The notes: a model not told the origin generated them from the letters alone. 64,000 nt of DNA from Pseudomonadales bacterium (GCA_017642855.1 JAEPOO010000001.1:1707072-1771071); one strand, 5' to 3'. Counted from the first letter of the stretch, positions 9,074-19,523 are shown. Translations and numbers: made by a program.

Positions 9074-10531
9074 CTACTCGGACATCAGTGCTTCAGATGC
9101 CTCCTCCACCCGCCGACGCTGCTCTAATTCCAGACGAATCTCTGCATGCCGTTTCTTGGAAATTCGATAGCGTCCATAGAAGAAGATTGCGAACAACGAT
9201 GGAATGATCGCGATCGGTCCCTCGATTAACCCTAAGTTCCAGATGACTTGCGCATCTACCTGGTCAGCACTCTCAACGCCCCTGGGCCAACCAATAATGT
9301 CGATGGCAATACCCCCTATGAGCAGACCGAATGCACCCGTGGCTTTCCCGACGAAAGTGCGCGCTGAATAGAAGATGCCTTCCTGACGCCGACCGGTGTT
9401 CAATTCGTGCTCATCAGCGACGTCGGCCAGCGCGCTCATTACAGAGATATTTAGAATCGCGCCGGCACCATAAATAATGGCGATAGAGGTTAGAAGCATT
9501 GGAAATATCAACGGGTGCCCATTTTCCGGCAGAACGCCTAGAAGCCTGAGCACAGGGGGGAACAATTGAAAGATGATCAGTACGGTAAGACCTCCGATCA
9601 TGGTACCCACCTTATCGAACTTATCGTTCAGATAAGGTGTGGCAAAAAACGCGACAACAAAGGCAAGAGGCGTGGCAAGACCAAAAAAGCGAAGTTGGTT
9701 TGGATCTAATTCCCAGAAGAATAGGCCGATGTAGGCGTTCATTGCTTCTCGGATACCATTAGTCGCAGACAAGCACAGCAATCCTAATACCAACCAAACA
9801 TAGTTCTTGTTGTGAAAACAGTCCAGCACCTCATAGCCGAGCTGCCGCAATGAGAAGCGCCCCACGCTATCGTCAACCTGTTTGAGTTTAGGAATTTGAT
9901 CACGTGTAAAGTGTGCGGAGAGCCAAATAAGAATCACCGCGAGCACACCGACTGCCAGACCAATCGGAAGGAAGTTATCCACGTTACTGATGCCACCTTC
10001 AGCCTGGCCCAGGTAAGTCCAAGCCAGAAAGTAGGCTGTCGATCCGCCTACCATGCTTAAAATGCTGTTATAGGCATAAACAATACTTCGTTCCCGGTAG
10101 TCGTCAGAGAGTTCGGCACCTAGCGCCAGGTGGGGCACATGGTAAAAAGTCAGCGAAACTCGAAGGCCGATGGTAAAAATTGTGAACCAGAGGAACAAAC
10201 CCAGTTCCCCAAACGCTTGCGGTGGCACATACAGCGCCACGAAGCAAACCCCAAGCGGAACCGCGGACAAGTAGAGGAACGGGTGCCTGCGTCCCAATTT
10301 GGACTTCCAACGATCTGACAGTGAGCCAACTATTGGATCTGAGATTGCATCGAACACGACCGCGATGGTCAAGGCAAGGCCCGCCAGCGTGCCTGAAAGG
10401 CCTAGTACATTGTTGTAGAACAAAAAGTTAAAGGTATTAAAGGTTATATGAATTGCCGCTTCAGCAATCGCACCTGAGCCATAGAAAACTTTGGTTTTAA
10501 TGCTTAGCGCGGTCTGATCTTCCTTTGTCAT
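9074..10531 (-). CDS. GPH-family MFS symporter (MelB-like)
   Basis: A 485-residue, 12-helix transporter of the glycoside-pentoside-hexuronide:cation symporter family. Family marks are the N-terminal FYGSGAIAEA, the DAISDPIVGSLSDRW loop after helix 2 with KLGRRHPF, and the central LADVADEHELNTGRRQEG loop. Such proteins take up glycosides or other organic solutes with Na+ or H+. It ends 75 bp from the convergent AsmA-like gene. Upstream on the same strand, after 148 bp, is the CIA30 gene and then an SSS transporter, but the gaps are too large to claim one transcript. Substrate unknown. Confidence 0.88.
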   Translation of the reverse strand: MTKEDQTALSIKTKVFYGSGAIAEAAIHITFNTFNFLFYNNVLGLSGTLAGLALTIAVVFDAISDPIVGSLSDRWKSKLGRRHPFLYLSAVPLGVCFVALYVPPQAFGELGLFLWFTIFTIGLRVSLTFYHVPHLALGAELSDDYRERSIVYAYNSILSMVGGSTAYFLAWTYLGQAEGGISNVDNFLPIGLAVGVLAVILIWLSAHFTRDQIPKLKQVDDSVGRFSLRQLGYEVLDCFHNKNYVWLVLGLLCLSATNGIREAMNAYIGLFFWELDPNQLRFFGLATPLAFVVAFFATPYLNDKFDKVGTMIGGLTVLIIFQLFPPVLRLLGVLPENGHPLIFPMLLTSIAIIYGAGAILNISVMSALADVADEHELNTGRRQEGIFYSARTFVGKATGAFGLLIGGIAIDIIGWPRGVESADQVDAQVIWNLGLIEGPIAIIPSLFAIFFYGRYRISKKRHAEIRLELEQRRRVEEASEALMSE

Positions 10532-10679
10532 AAACCTACTGCGATCGAAAAAAGTCGAGTGTGGGCGCTCCCCGCTCTTTCTTCAGGGAAACGGCGATCA
10601 TGCCTGAATTTAATTTTGGTTTCGACCGACTTTGCGCAGGATGCGCCTCTTGCGAAAGGGCGTTATCTGCCTTTCGATG

Positions 10680-11210
10680 TCACAGAAGCGTTATCTTATC
10701 GAGCGTGATGGAAAAATCGCCGTCTTCTTTGTCATAAATCATGAGGCCAAGACTCACGATCTGACTGGGGTCCAATGGAGGACCCGTCAGTAAACGCCCC
10801 CGCCATCTCGGTAGAAAATCACTGAACGGAATTTGTATCGGTTGCCAGTCCCCTGAAGTAGGAAAATCCGCCCAATAGGAAGTGCCTGACGAAGTCTGAA
10901 CGCGAAAGGTATAGGTTCGACCGTCACCTTTTCCGACTAATTCGACACCGATCGCATCCACCGGAATCCGTAATCGCCCAGGGACGCTGCGAATAGACGA
11001 GAAGCCACCACCTCGAGTGTTCGTTTTCCCGGAAAATATCAGCCTCCCGGCGTCAAGCTGAAAGTCGCCTATTGAACGGCCACCCATCACGCTGTCATTG
11101 ACGACTCGCCATTGAATGTCCTGTTGATCATCATCGAATTCGGTTAACACTGATGCACACAGTGCTTTCGAGGAGAGCGCTAAAACCCAGATGGCCATTA
11201 ACAATTTCAT
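10680..11210 (-). CDS. Exported CIA30 family protein
   Basis: A 176-residue protein with a Sec-type signal peptide (about residues 1-19, ending near ALCAS). The mature part matches the CIA30 domain: WRVVNDSVMGG near the start, then FSGKTNTRGGGF, a central GDGRTYTFRV and a final LGLMIYDKEDGDF block. The domain is a galactose-binding-like jelly roll first known from complex I assembly factor CIA30/NDUFAF1; bacterial exported versions have no proven role. It begins 65 bp after the SSS transporter stop on the same strand. Link to respiratory complex I is not supported by neighbours. Confidence 0.83.
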   Translation of the reverse strand: MKLLMAIWVLALSSKALCASVLTEFDDDQQDIQWRVVNDSVMGGRSIGDFQLDAGRLIFSGKTNTRGGGFSSIRSVPGRLRIPVDAIGVELVGKGDGRTYTFRVQTSSGTSYWADFPTSGDWQPIQIPFSDFLPRWRGRLLTGPPLDPSQIVSLGLMIYDKEDGDFSITLDKITLL

Positions 11211-11275
11211 ACGCGGGATACGCTGAGATTCAACCCGTGGATCATTATCAAATGGTTGCCCAAAGGCCGCCTGCC

Positions 11276-12826
11276 CTAACGCCAGCGAAACCTTTTCGTG
11301 TCCGAGATGTTTTGTCCATCGAAATCCATGATCGGTCCTGCCGGATAAACGCGCTGAGTGACCAGGGAAACAACAATCATCGCAAGGAGACTACAAATAA
11401 AGGCAGGAACAGAACCGATATAGATGGCATCCCAGATTTGACCGTCTACTTCAGGCAATAAAAAGAGGACAAAACAAATCCAGCTGAGGAATCCGGCCGC
11501 CATTGAGGCCCAAGCGCCCGGTACGTTGGCCTTTTTCCAGAGCACACCACAAGTGGCCATGACTGATGTGGTAGGAAACGCCACAGCACCGGCGAATACG
11601 AGTAAATTGTAAAGATTGCCCATGGCGAGGCCAAAGATAAGCGCACAAATCGCCAGCAGACACATCGACAGCCTCGTCATAAGCAGTCGCTCGCGATCTG
11701 TCGAGTCTGGCTTGAAAACGCCATACGCGGTATGCCCAATCAAAGCACCACCGGTCAGGATGGTATCGCCTGCGGTACTCACGATGGCGGATGAAACTGC
11801 GACAAAAAAGAGAACACCAAGCCAGGCAGGGAGATGATGTTGAACAAACCAAGGGAAAACATTATCCAGACTCTCTTCTGGCATTTCTGGCATCAGGATA
11901 AAAACACACATGCCCACGATGACGGGAATCATGCCAAGTACCAGGTATATGAAACCGCCATAGATAAAACCACGGGTTGCAGCGACCTCATTTTTTGCTG
12001 CCAGCGCACGAGCTGTCAGCACACTGCCGCCAAGGTCGCCAATCGCAACCGAGAACCAGGCAGCGAGCATATAAAGCACGCCCAGCAACCCCAGATACCC
12101 GTAAAAACCGGTGGGCTCTCCAACCGCATTGGGCGCTTCCGTATAGAAGAGGCTAAAAGGCGGTGAACCGTCCTGAGCGCCAGCTTTCTCAAGAAAGGCC
12201 ATTGGCCCGCCCACCGCGTCCAGCGAGAGAGGCAGCACAATGAGCAGTACTATGGTCAGGATGACAAACGCTAACATATCCGACCTGGACAATGCCCAGA
12301 GCCCCCCTGATAAAGCGATCGTCAATATGATCGCGCTTCCCACCAATGTTGATGTGACGACATCAAAGCCTGTAACAGCTTGAATAATGATGCCCAGAGA
12401 AAGAAGCTGCGCGGACAGCCAAGAGACGTAGGCAACCAGACTGATGGCCATCGACGTAAGGCCAATTCTTTGGTTATAGCGAGCATTATAGAAATCAATG
12501 GCTGTGGTGAAACCAGACCGCCTGAATACACTGACAAAAAAAACACCGAATATCAGCAACGTAATCACCGGAGACCAAGGGTCCCAGACTATGGCCTGAA
12601 AACCACCAACGAAAGCCTCTGTCGCACCACCAAGAATCACAGCGCCACCCAGCCATGTCGCAACGACGGAGCTGGTAACGAAAGGGGTCGATAAGCTGTG
12701 ACCAGCGAGAATAAAGTCCTGAGTGGATCGCGCCCGTTTTGAATAGAACACACCGAGCATGATCACAACAGTAAAGTAAAACAACAAAACTAACAGCGTG
12801 ATCTGAGCGCTACTTCCAATCTCCAT
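11276..12826 (-). CDS. Sodium:solute symporter (SSS family)
   Basis: A 516-residue membrane protein with about 13 hydrophobic segments, the usual SSS topology (PutP/SGLT type). Helix 1 to 3 features include YSKRARSTQDFILAGHSL and the TSSVVATWLGGAVILGG segment, typical of family members. These proteins import amino acids, sugars or carboxylates using Na+; specificity cannot be read. The ATG at 12826 faces the divergent DUF305/LVIVD gene across 235 bp in which I see no clear palindrome. Confidence 0.88.
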   Translation of the reverse strand: MEIGSSAQITLLVLLFYFTVVIMLGVFYSKRARSTQDFILAGHSLSTPFVTSSVVATWLGGAVILGGATEAFVGGFQAIVWDPWSPVITLLIFGVFFVSVFRRSGFTTAIDFYNARYNQRIGLTSMAISLVAYVSWLSAQLLSLGIIIQAVTGFDVVTSTLVGSAIILTIALSGGLWALSRSDMLAFVILTIVLLIVLPLSLDAVGGPMAFLEKAGAQDGSPPFSLFYTEAPNAVGEPTGFYGYLGLLGVLYMLAAWFSVAIGDLGGSVLTARALAAKNEVAATRGFIYGGFIYLVLGMIPVIVGMCVFILMPEMPEESLDNVFPWFVQHHLPAWLGVLFFVAVSSAIVSTAGDTILTGGALIGHTAYGVFKPDSTDRERLLMTRLSMCLLAICALIFGLAMGNLYNLLVFAGAVAFPTTSVMATCGVLWKKANVPGAWASMAAGFLSWICFVLFLLPEVDGQIWDAIYIGSVPAFICSLLAMIVVSLVTQRVYPAGPIMDFDGQNISDTKRFRWR

Positions 12827-13061
12827 TTCCTTTATTACCTACCTATTTTCACTGTTGGGACCCGGTTGCTCCGCAAGCACTGCCTTTACCGTCAGCATCA
12901 TACCGTCAAGAAGAATTCATCGTTAGCCAGAAATTCTGGATAAACATGAGTCGGCATCCTCCCGCCGAAATCTCTCTCGCTGGTTGAGTATCTTCTCCAA
13001 CTGCGCACTGTCATGCGTTTATCGTTACACTAGCGTACAAAGATGACTTTCGGACTCGACC

Positions 13062-15401
13062 ATGTTTAACGGTTTTGCATTACTAGTGGCCATTTCAGCA
13101 GCGCCCATCCTTCATCCCGGAGCGCCGGGCGAGGAAACAATAGAACTCACCCCGGATCAGGCGATTGAAATCGCGAACAGCAGTTTCTCTCCTGACGATG
13201 TGAAGTTCATGCAAGACATGATCCCGCATCACCATCAGGCAGTCGTCATGTCTGAAATGGTAAAAGACCGCACCAATTCACCCGAGATTGAGGACGTCGC
13301 CGGACGTATTACGACTTCTCAGGAAGACGAGATACAGTTCATGTCTGAGTGGCTGGAGAAACGCGGCCAGCATGCGCCCGACCGCACTAACGCGCATACC
13401 ATGCATACCACCCATAAGATGGCGGGTATGGCAACAGCGGAGGAGATAGCGCAACTCGCGACGCTCAACGGGACTGAATTCGAACGTATGTTTCTGAAGC
13501 TCATGATCAGTCATCATGAAGGGGCGATCACCATGGTAGAAACATTACTGGAACAGCCAGGTGCCGCCTACGACCCCGTCTTATTCGAGTTCACCAACGA
13601 CATCACCAACGACCAGGAGGCCGAAATAGAGAGGATGAACGCCTTGCTGGTCAATCTCAACGATGACCCCCGCGCCGGGTTGGCTGCTGGTTTCTTGGAT
13701 GCAGAGGAAGCCATCTGGAACCTGGCGAAGATCGGCGCTCTTCCAAAGCCTCAGGGGTTTTTCGATCCAGAAAACCCCTCAGAGATACCTCCAGAGCCGC
13801 CAGAAGAGGAAGAGGAAGAGGATAGCCCGACACCGGATGAGTTTGACACAGCGACTTCAGGCGCCTCCGACGAAACGGCCGATGAAACTGAGCCATATGA
13901 CAGATACCCGCTGCTGAGTTTTTCGAATACAGACATGGCATTTCAAGATGATGTGCTTTACGCGGGCAGCTACCACGGATTCAATATCTACCGTATCGAC
14001 CCTGAAGGCATGCCAAACCTTCTGTCTTCGACCGTTTGCCCGGGGGGACAGGGAGACATCTCTGTGGTCAATAACCTGCTCATTATGTCTGTCGAGGAAA
14101 CACGAGCAAGAATAGACTGCGGTCTCGAAGGCATCGTCGGCGATGTTTCCGAAGAAAGGTTCCGCGGTGTTCGTATCTTCGACGTTAGTGATTTGACGCG
14201 GCCCAAACAAGTCGGCGCGGTTCAGACCTGTCGGGGTTCACACACCCACTCAGTGGTGTCAGCTGATGAGAATAAAATCGTGCTTTACAACTCTGGCACG
14301 TCATCTGTTCGCGAAGACGAAGAGTTGAGTGGTTGCACTGACACACCCGGCGACCTGAATACCGCCCTGTTCCGGGTGGACGTGATTGAAATTCCAGTGA
14401 ATGAACCGGCGAAAGCGAGGATAGTAAATAGTCCAGCCGTGTTCGCAGATCCCGAAAAAGACACACTGGCAGGTCTTTGGCTCGGCGGTGATCACGGTGA
14501 CCACACCCAGGAAACTGAAATCACCGATCAATGCCACGACATCACAATTTTCCCTGAAAAGAACCTGGCCGCCGGCGCCTGTTCCGGTAACGGAATACTT
14601 TTTGATATCAGTGATCCGGCAAATCCTAAACGGCTGGATGCAGTCATTGATGACGGGTTCGCCTACTGGCACTCGGCCACGTTCAACAATACAGGCACCA
14701 AAGTCATCTTCACCGACGAATGGGGCGGCGGAGGCAGACCAAGATGTCGGGCCTTTGACCCTCTGGACTGGGGTGCTAACGCGATCTACAAGATCGTTGA
14801 AAACAAGTTTGAGTTTCAGGGCTATTTCAAAATGCCTGCTCCTCAGGTTGAACAGGAGAACTGCGTTGCTCACAACGGCGCGCTGGTCCCAATACCTGGC
14901 CGCGACATTTTCGTTCAGGCATGGTACCAGGGAGGTCTATCTCTCATAGATTTCACTGACGCTGAAAACCCGGTTGAAATCGGGTATTTCGATCGAGGTC
15001 CCATTCACAGGGAACATATGATTGTTGGTGGCTACTGGTCTGCGTATTACTACAAGGGTCGTATATATGGCACCGAGATCGTTCGTGGCTTGGATGTTTT
15101 TGAGCTAACACCAAGCGAGTACATCTCTGAAGCTGAAATTGAAGCGGCCAAACTGGCCCTGGATGAGGATTCGTTTAATCCTCAACGACAGATGACGATA
15201 CGCTGGCCGAACAGCCCCGTCATTGTGCAAGCTTATCTCGATCAACTGATGAGAGCGAAGGCCATACCGGCGGAAACCGCTCGCGAAATCACGATGGCAA
15301 TGGGCAGCACAATATCTGACAACTTGGTTGACCGAATAAAAGCGATCGATCATCCAAGCGCTACAGCGCTGGCCGAGCTTCTGTCCCAAAGGCCATTCTA
15401 G
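13062..15401 (+). CDS. DUF305-LVIVD repeat fusion protein, exported
   Basis: A 779-residue two-part protein. A short hydrophobic N-terminus (about residues 1-15) looks like a signal peptide. Residues about 40-205 are DUF305, a ferritin-like four-helix domain, with both Met/His motifs: KFMQDMIPHHHQAVVMSEM and LKLMISHHEGAITM. An acidic, proline-rich linker with a run of Glu follows (about 233-275). The rest is a propeller-like domain of the LVIVD type, with repeats such as VRIFDVSDLTRPKQVG, ILFDISDPANPKRLD and LSLIDFTDAENPVEIG, plus His-rich loops (GGDHGDHTQE, RGSHTHS). DUF305 proteins are often found with metal or copper genes; the function of the fusion is unknown. Confidence 0.82.
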   Translation: MFNGFALLVAISAAPILHPGAPGEETIELTPDQAIEIANSSFSPDDVKFMQDMIPHHHQAVVMSEMVKDRTNSPEIEDVAGRITTSQEDEIQFMSEWLEKRGQHAPDRTNAHTMHTTHKMAGMATAEEIAQLATLNGTEFERMFLKLMISHHEGAITMVETLLEQPGAAYDPVLFEFTNDITNDQEAEIERMNALLVNLNDDPRAGLAAGFLDAEEAIWNLAKIGALPKPQGFFDPENPSEIPPEPPEEEEEEDSPTPDEFDTATSGASDETADETEPYDRYPLLSFSNTDMAFQDDVLYAGSYHGFNIYRIDPEGMPNLLSSTVCPGGQGDISVVNNLLIMSVEETRARIDCGLEGIVGDVSEERFRGVRIFDVSDLTRPKQVGAVQTCRGSHTHSVVSADENKIVLYNSGTSSVREDEELSGCTDTPGDLNTALFRVDVIEIPVNEPAKARIVNSPAVFADPEKDTLAGLWLGGDHGDHTQETEITDQCHDITIFPEKNLAAGACSGNGILFDISDPANPKRLDAVIDDGFAYWHSATFNNTGTKVIFTDEWGGGGRPRCRAFDPLDWGANAIYKIVENKFEFQGYFKMPAPQVEQENCVAHNGALVPIPGRDIFVQAWYQGGLSLIDFTDAENPVEIGYFDRGPIHREHMIVGGYWSAYYYKGRIYGTEIVRGLDVFELTPSEYISEAEIEAAKLALDEDSFNPQRQMTIRWPNSPVIVQAYLDQLMRAKAIPAETAREITMAMGSTISDNLVDRIKAIDHPSATALAELLSQRPF

Positions 15402-15503
15402 GGACTTTACCTCGAACACTATTGATCAAAACCGGCTGATCATTTCGGGTTAACGCTGACCTGTCCAAAAAAGAGGTTCGCTTTTCACGGCACTTCGCCC
15501 GAA

Positions 15504-16715
15504 CTAAGAATCGGGATCAATGGCGGGTTGATCGAACCCAAAGGCGACTATTTTAGCGGGTATATCCCGAATAAAAGGTAGGACCAGTAACAGTCTTGCA
15601 ATCAACGGCAGTTGGAATTCGTGATTTGTCAGCGCTTTCGACACGATATGGTTCTGCGCCACCGCTTGCAGTTTCTGCATTTTTCGAACGGCCTTTTCTC
15701 GCTTTCGTTGAATCGAGGCAAGATGAGACCTTTCCAGCGTTGCTGACGCGAGCACGGGTGAGAGAATATTTGCGGCTTCAATGGCATCTGCAATCGCAAA
15801 GTTAATCCCGACACCGCCCACAGGCGACATCGCATGAGCGGCATCACCCAGTAGCAGCAGTCCTTGTTGATGCCAGGTCTCGACAAAATCGGCTCTGACA
15901 TTGAGCATGTGGATATCAGAAAAGTCGCGAAGCAAACTCGCCCTGTCGGCCAGAAATGGAACAATTTGGCCCAGACCGGACCTAAAGTGCTCGATGCCCT
16001 CAGACCTCATTTCACGGAAGTTCCCTTTTGGAAAAACATAACCAATTTGCCACTCATTTTCCCGTGCCAGGAGCACGCAGATCTTACCGTCCGCCACATG
16101 AAATCCTGTTTCATTTTCGGGGTCTGACGCCATGCGCGGCAATCGAATCCACGCGACATCCATCGGCGCAGAAGTCGGCGTCACCGTCGGCTCGTTATAA
16201 TTTCTTAATCGAGAGAATCGGCCATCACAGGCAACGACAAGATCTGCCGTGATCTCTGCTTTCCTGTCATTCGAGTTTGTCCTGACCCCGACAACTTTAC
16301 CTTTCTTCTCCAAAAGGTCTGTGACAGTGACATTAAAACTGACCTGAAAGTTCGGATATCGACGAGCTTCATCCAGAAGGGTTTCTAAAAATGCAGCCTG
16401 AGGCATCATGGCTACGTAGGGGAATCGTGTTTTCAGTCGACCGAACTGGACCACTTGAGTGGTCTGTGATGGCGTAACGAAGGACAGTGATCTCATCTTC
16501 GCGTGGGGAATTTCGAGCACCTTATCTGCCAGTTCGATTTGCTCTAGCGCTTCGAGCGTTGAAGCATGAACGGTATCACCGCGAAAATCTCGATCCAGAT
16601 CCTGATGCATCTCGAGTAAATGGACGTGAATACCGCGACGCGCCAGCAACAAGGACAACAATACGCCAGCGGGTCCAGCTCCAACAATGCAACACTGAAT
16701 CTTATCGCTAATCAC
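15504..16715 (-). CDS. FAD-dependent monooxygenase (PHBH fold)
   Basis: A 403-residue flavoprotein of the para-hydroxybenzoate hydroxylase/UbiH group. The dinucleotide-binding motif GAGPAG lies at residues 12-17, the second conserved block is VVACDGRFSRLR, and the third is LLGDAAHAMSPVGGVGINFA, which contacts FAD phosphate and ribityl. These enzymes hydroxylate aromatic or polyketide rings using NAD(P)H and O2. Length is normal and the N-terminus places GxGxxG correctly. It converges on the DUF305 gene and diverges from the NSS transporter. The substrate is not evident. Confidence 0.88.
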   Translation of the reverse strand: MISDKIQCCIVGAGPAGVLLSLLLARRGIHVHLLEMHQDLDRDFRGDTVHASTLEALEQIELADKVLEIPHAKMRSLSFVTPSQTTQVVQFGRLKTRFPYVAMMPQAAFLETLLDEARRYPNFQVSFNVTVTDLLEKKGKVVGVRTNSNDRKAEITADLVVACDGRFSRLRNYNEPTVTPTSAPMDVAWIRLPRMASDPENETGFHVADGKICVLLARENEWQIGYVFPKGNFREMRSEGIEHFRSGLGQIVPFLADRASLLRDFSDIHMLNVRADFVETWHQQGLLLLGDAAHAMSPVGGVGINFAIADAIEAANILSPVLASATLERSHLASIQRKREKAVRKMQKLQAVAQNHIVSKALTNHEFQLPLIARLLLVLPFIRDIPAKIVAFGFDQPAIDPDS

Positions 16716-16893
16716 TCACCCCACAATGAAGCGCGCCTTCACTCGTGAATCCAGCCGACAAAACAAACTTTTCCTTGCCGTGCCTTTCCATAATGCGTAA
16801 CCAGGCGCGACTTTATGATCAGTCGTCTTAACATGTAAATTCGAATGCAAGATAACTGTCTGAATACTCTATACTTACGACAAAAAGTGTAAC

Positions 16894-18234
16894 ATGCACC
16901 AATCGAACCAATTCACTTCGACCTTCGGTTTTCTCATGGCAGCAACAGGTTTTGCTGTCGGTCTTGGCAATATCTGGCGGTTTCCCTACATCACCGGAGA
17001 AAATGGTGGCGGCGCTTTCGTTATAGTCTACCTCGGGTGTGCTCTGATTATCGGCATTCCTATTCTGCTTGCTGAATTGTTGATGGGACGTATGGGCCAG
17101 GGCAACCCGCCGCTCGCCTTGGGACATTTGGCTCGCGAAAACGGCGCGTCACCCATGTGGAAACATGCAGGGCACCTTAACCTGCTCACCGCCTTCACCA
17201 TTCAGGGAACCTACTGTGTCGTCGCTGGTTGGGTGCTTTGGTATCTTTATAAAGCCGCTACTACAGGCTTTGCTGAGATGAATGTGGAAGTCGCAGCTGC
17301 ACAGTTCAGCAATGTACTTGACAGCATTAGTGGCATGTTCGTCTGGACGGCTGTAGCGCTATTGTTCACCAGCGCCATCATCTATGCCGGCGTTAATGAC
17401 GGTATAGAACGTTCCGTTCGAGTGCTGATGCCCACCCTCTTCCTTTTGATGGTCGCGCTGGTCATGTTCAATGCCACACAGTCTGGCTTCGGTGACGCGA
17501 TTGCCTACCTGTTTACACCCGATTTTTCCAAGATCGACAGCGGCACTTTCCTCGCAGCGGTCGGTCAGGCATTTTTCAGTATCGGCGTTGGTATGGCGGG
17601 CATGCTGATCTTTGGTTCTTACCTGCCCCAGGAAGTTTCTATCAGCAAATGTGTGTTGATCATTATTGTGATTGATACCTGCGTCGCCCTGTTAGCAGGA
17701 CTCATGATCTTTCCAATGGTCTTCCGCTTCGGCATGGACCCCTCGGGTGGCCCTGGACTGATTTTCCAAACACTGCCTGTCGCTTTCGCCCAGATGCCAG
17801 GCGGACATTTCGTCGCCATCGTGTTCTTTACTCTACTCTCTGTCGCCGCGGTGACCTCAATGGTTGGTCTCATGGAGCCTTTAGTGGCCTGGATTGAAGA
17901 CACCTTTGATCTTCCAAGACAAAAAGCAACGGTCACGGTCTCTGTTGCTATCGGTTTATTGGGCGTTCTCAGCGTCCTGTCTTATAACGTGATGTCGAAC
18001 TGGACGATCGCCGCGATGGATCTGAACGGCATCCTCGATTACCTGGCGAACCAGATCATGCTGCCTCTTGGCGGATTGCTGATCGCGATCTTTGCCGCTT
18101 GGCAGGTCAAGAAGTCCAGCTTGCGCGAGCAATTACCGTTGATGCCGGACACTGTCTTTGAAATCTGGTATCTATTGCTGAGATTCCTGCTGCCCATCGC
18201 CATCATCGTGATTCTGGTCACGGGTCTCAGCTAG
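16894..18234 (+). CDS. Sodium-dependent transporter (NSS/SNF family)
   Basis: A 446-residue LeuT-fold transporter with about 11 helices, the bacterial length. Helix 1 carries the family signature AVGLGNIWRFPY followed by ENGGGAFVIVY, which forms part of the Na+ and substrate sites. Likely substrates are amino acids or related amines, but specificity is not visible. A candidate -10 element TATACT lies at 16870-16875, 19 bp before the ATG; the matching -35 is weak. The following acyl-CoA dehydrogenase starts 88 bp downstream and may or may not be co-transcribed. Confidence 0.92.
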   Translation: MHQSNQFTSTFGFLMAATGFAVGLGNIWRFPYITGENGGGAFVIVYLGCALIIGIPILLAELLMGRMGQGNPPLALGHLARENGASPMWKHAGHLNLLTAFTIQGTYCVVAGWVLWYLYKAATTGFAEMNVEVAAAQFSNVLDSISGMFVWTAVALLFTSAIIYAGVNDGIERSVRVLMPTLFLLMVALVMFNATQSGFGDAIAYLFTPDFSKIDSGTFLAAVGQAFFSIGVGMAGMLIFGSYLPQEVSISKCVLIIIVIDTCVALLAGLMIFPMVFRFGMDPSGGPGLIFQTLPVAFAQMPGGHFVAIVFFTLLSVAAVTSMVGLMEPLVAWIEDTFDLPRQKATVTVSVAIGLLGVLSVLSYNVMSNWTIAAMDLNGILDYLANQIMLPLGGLLIAIFAAWQVKKSSLREQLPLMPDTVFEIWYLLLRFLLPIAIIVILVTGLS

Positions 18235-18322
18235 AAACGAGCAACTAATTTCCTACTTATTGCGGGATGACTGAAAAAGTGAAGGCCGCTACAATTATCC
18301 TTTTAAGAAGGTAGAGGCCCCC

Positions 18323-19498
18323 TTGGAACTGGAATTTACTGAAGAAGAACAAGCTTTTCGCGAGCAAGTGCGACAACTCCTCGCTGAAGAACTCACTGAC
18401 CAAATTAAAGCGGCCACTGCAAAAACAACCACCGTTTTCGCTGACAAAGACGTGGCGATTGCCTGGCAGAAAATCCTACACACGCGCGGCTGGGCCGGCG
18501 TTTCCTGGCCCAAAGAATTTGGCGGTACCGGCTGGACATCAAACCAGCGATACATCTTTAATCAAGAAAGTTTGAGAGCTGGCGCACCTGGCTTAATTCC
18601 ACTGGGGCTAAGAATGCTCGCTCCGGTTCTCTTTAAGTATGGCACCAAGGAACAGCAAGACTACTACCTACCTAAAATTCTTTCCGGTGAACACTACTGG
18701 TGCCAGGGTTACTCTGAACCTGGATCTGGATCAGACCTTGCCAGCCTGAAAACCCGAGCAGACAAAGACGGTGACTATTATGTGGTAAACGGCACCAAGA
18801 TCTGGACAACACACGCGCAGTTTGCTGATCACATCTTCTGCCTCGTTAGAACGGACATGGACGCTCGCCCCCAAGCCGGCATCAGCTTCCTGTTGATTGA
18901 TATGGACACGCCCGGCGTCACAGTAGAACCCATCATCACCATGGCCGGTGATCACGAAGTTAATCAGGTGTTTTTCGACAACGTGAAGGTACCCATCACC
19001 AACCGAGTTGGCCCCGAGAATGAAGGCTGGACTGTGGCCAAGTACCTGCTTGAGTTCGAACGCGGCGGCGGCACTGCCGCAACTGGTTTGCAGCTCGGCA
19101 TGCAGGAACTTAACCTGCTGCTCGACGACCTGCCTGAGGAACATGAACTCAAGAAGCGGGCAACCGAGTTGGCCATTGAAGTAGACGCACTCACGCAGAT
19201 GGAAACTGACATGCAAGCGCGAGTTGCCGCAGGTAAAAGCCTGGGATCTGGCGCTTCACTCATGAAAAACATGGTCAGTGGTCTTGGCCAGCAGATGTCG
19301 ACCACTCGTCTCGAAGCGCTTGCCTATTATGGATTGCCGCACAACAACCTGCTGTGGCTGAACGAACAGGAGGGTGTTGGGGAAGAGCGGCACCAGACAG
19401 CAATCGGCACCTATCTGAATAACCGGGCATCATCCATCTTCGGTGGCTCAAAAGAGGTCCAGAAGAACATCATCGCAAAAACTGTGCTCGGTCTCTGA
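18323..19498 (+). CDS. Acyl-CoA dehydrogenase
   Basis: A 391-residue flavoenzyme with the three ACAD domains. The N-terminal helical part begins ELEFTEEEQAFREQ, the central beta domain has the FAD-contacting YSEPGSGSDLASLKT, and the C-terminus ends GGSKEVQKNIIAKTVLGL, the usual four-helix closing segment. It resembles the PimC-like large-subunit group. The start is a TTG at 18323 preceded by AGAAGGTAGAGG; no ATG fits. The SDR gene begins 25 bp downstream and the ATP-grasp gene overlaps that one, so three genes probably form one unit. Substrate unknown. Confidence 0.88.
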   Translation: MELEFTEEEQAFREQVRQLLAEELTDQIKAATAKTTTVFADKDVAIAWQKILHTRGWAGVSWPKEFGGTGWTSNQRYIFNQESLRAGAPGLIPLGLRMLAPVLFKYGTKEQQDYYLPKILSGEHYWCQGYSEPGSGSDLASLKTRADKDGDYYVVNGTKIWTTHAQFADHIFCLVRTDMDARPQAGISFLLIDMDTPGVTVEPIITMAGDHEVNQVFFDNVKVPITNRVGPENEGWTVAKYLLEFERGGGTAATGLQLGMQELNLLLDDLPEEHELKKRATELAIEVDALTQMETDMQARVAAGKSLGSGASLMKNMVSGLGQQMSTTRLEALAYYGLPHNNLLWLNEQEGVGEERHQTAIGTYLNNRASSIFGGSKEVQKNIIAKTVLGL

Positions 19499-19523
19499 AC
19501 AACAACAATACGCTGAGGGCTAT

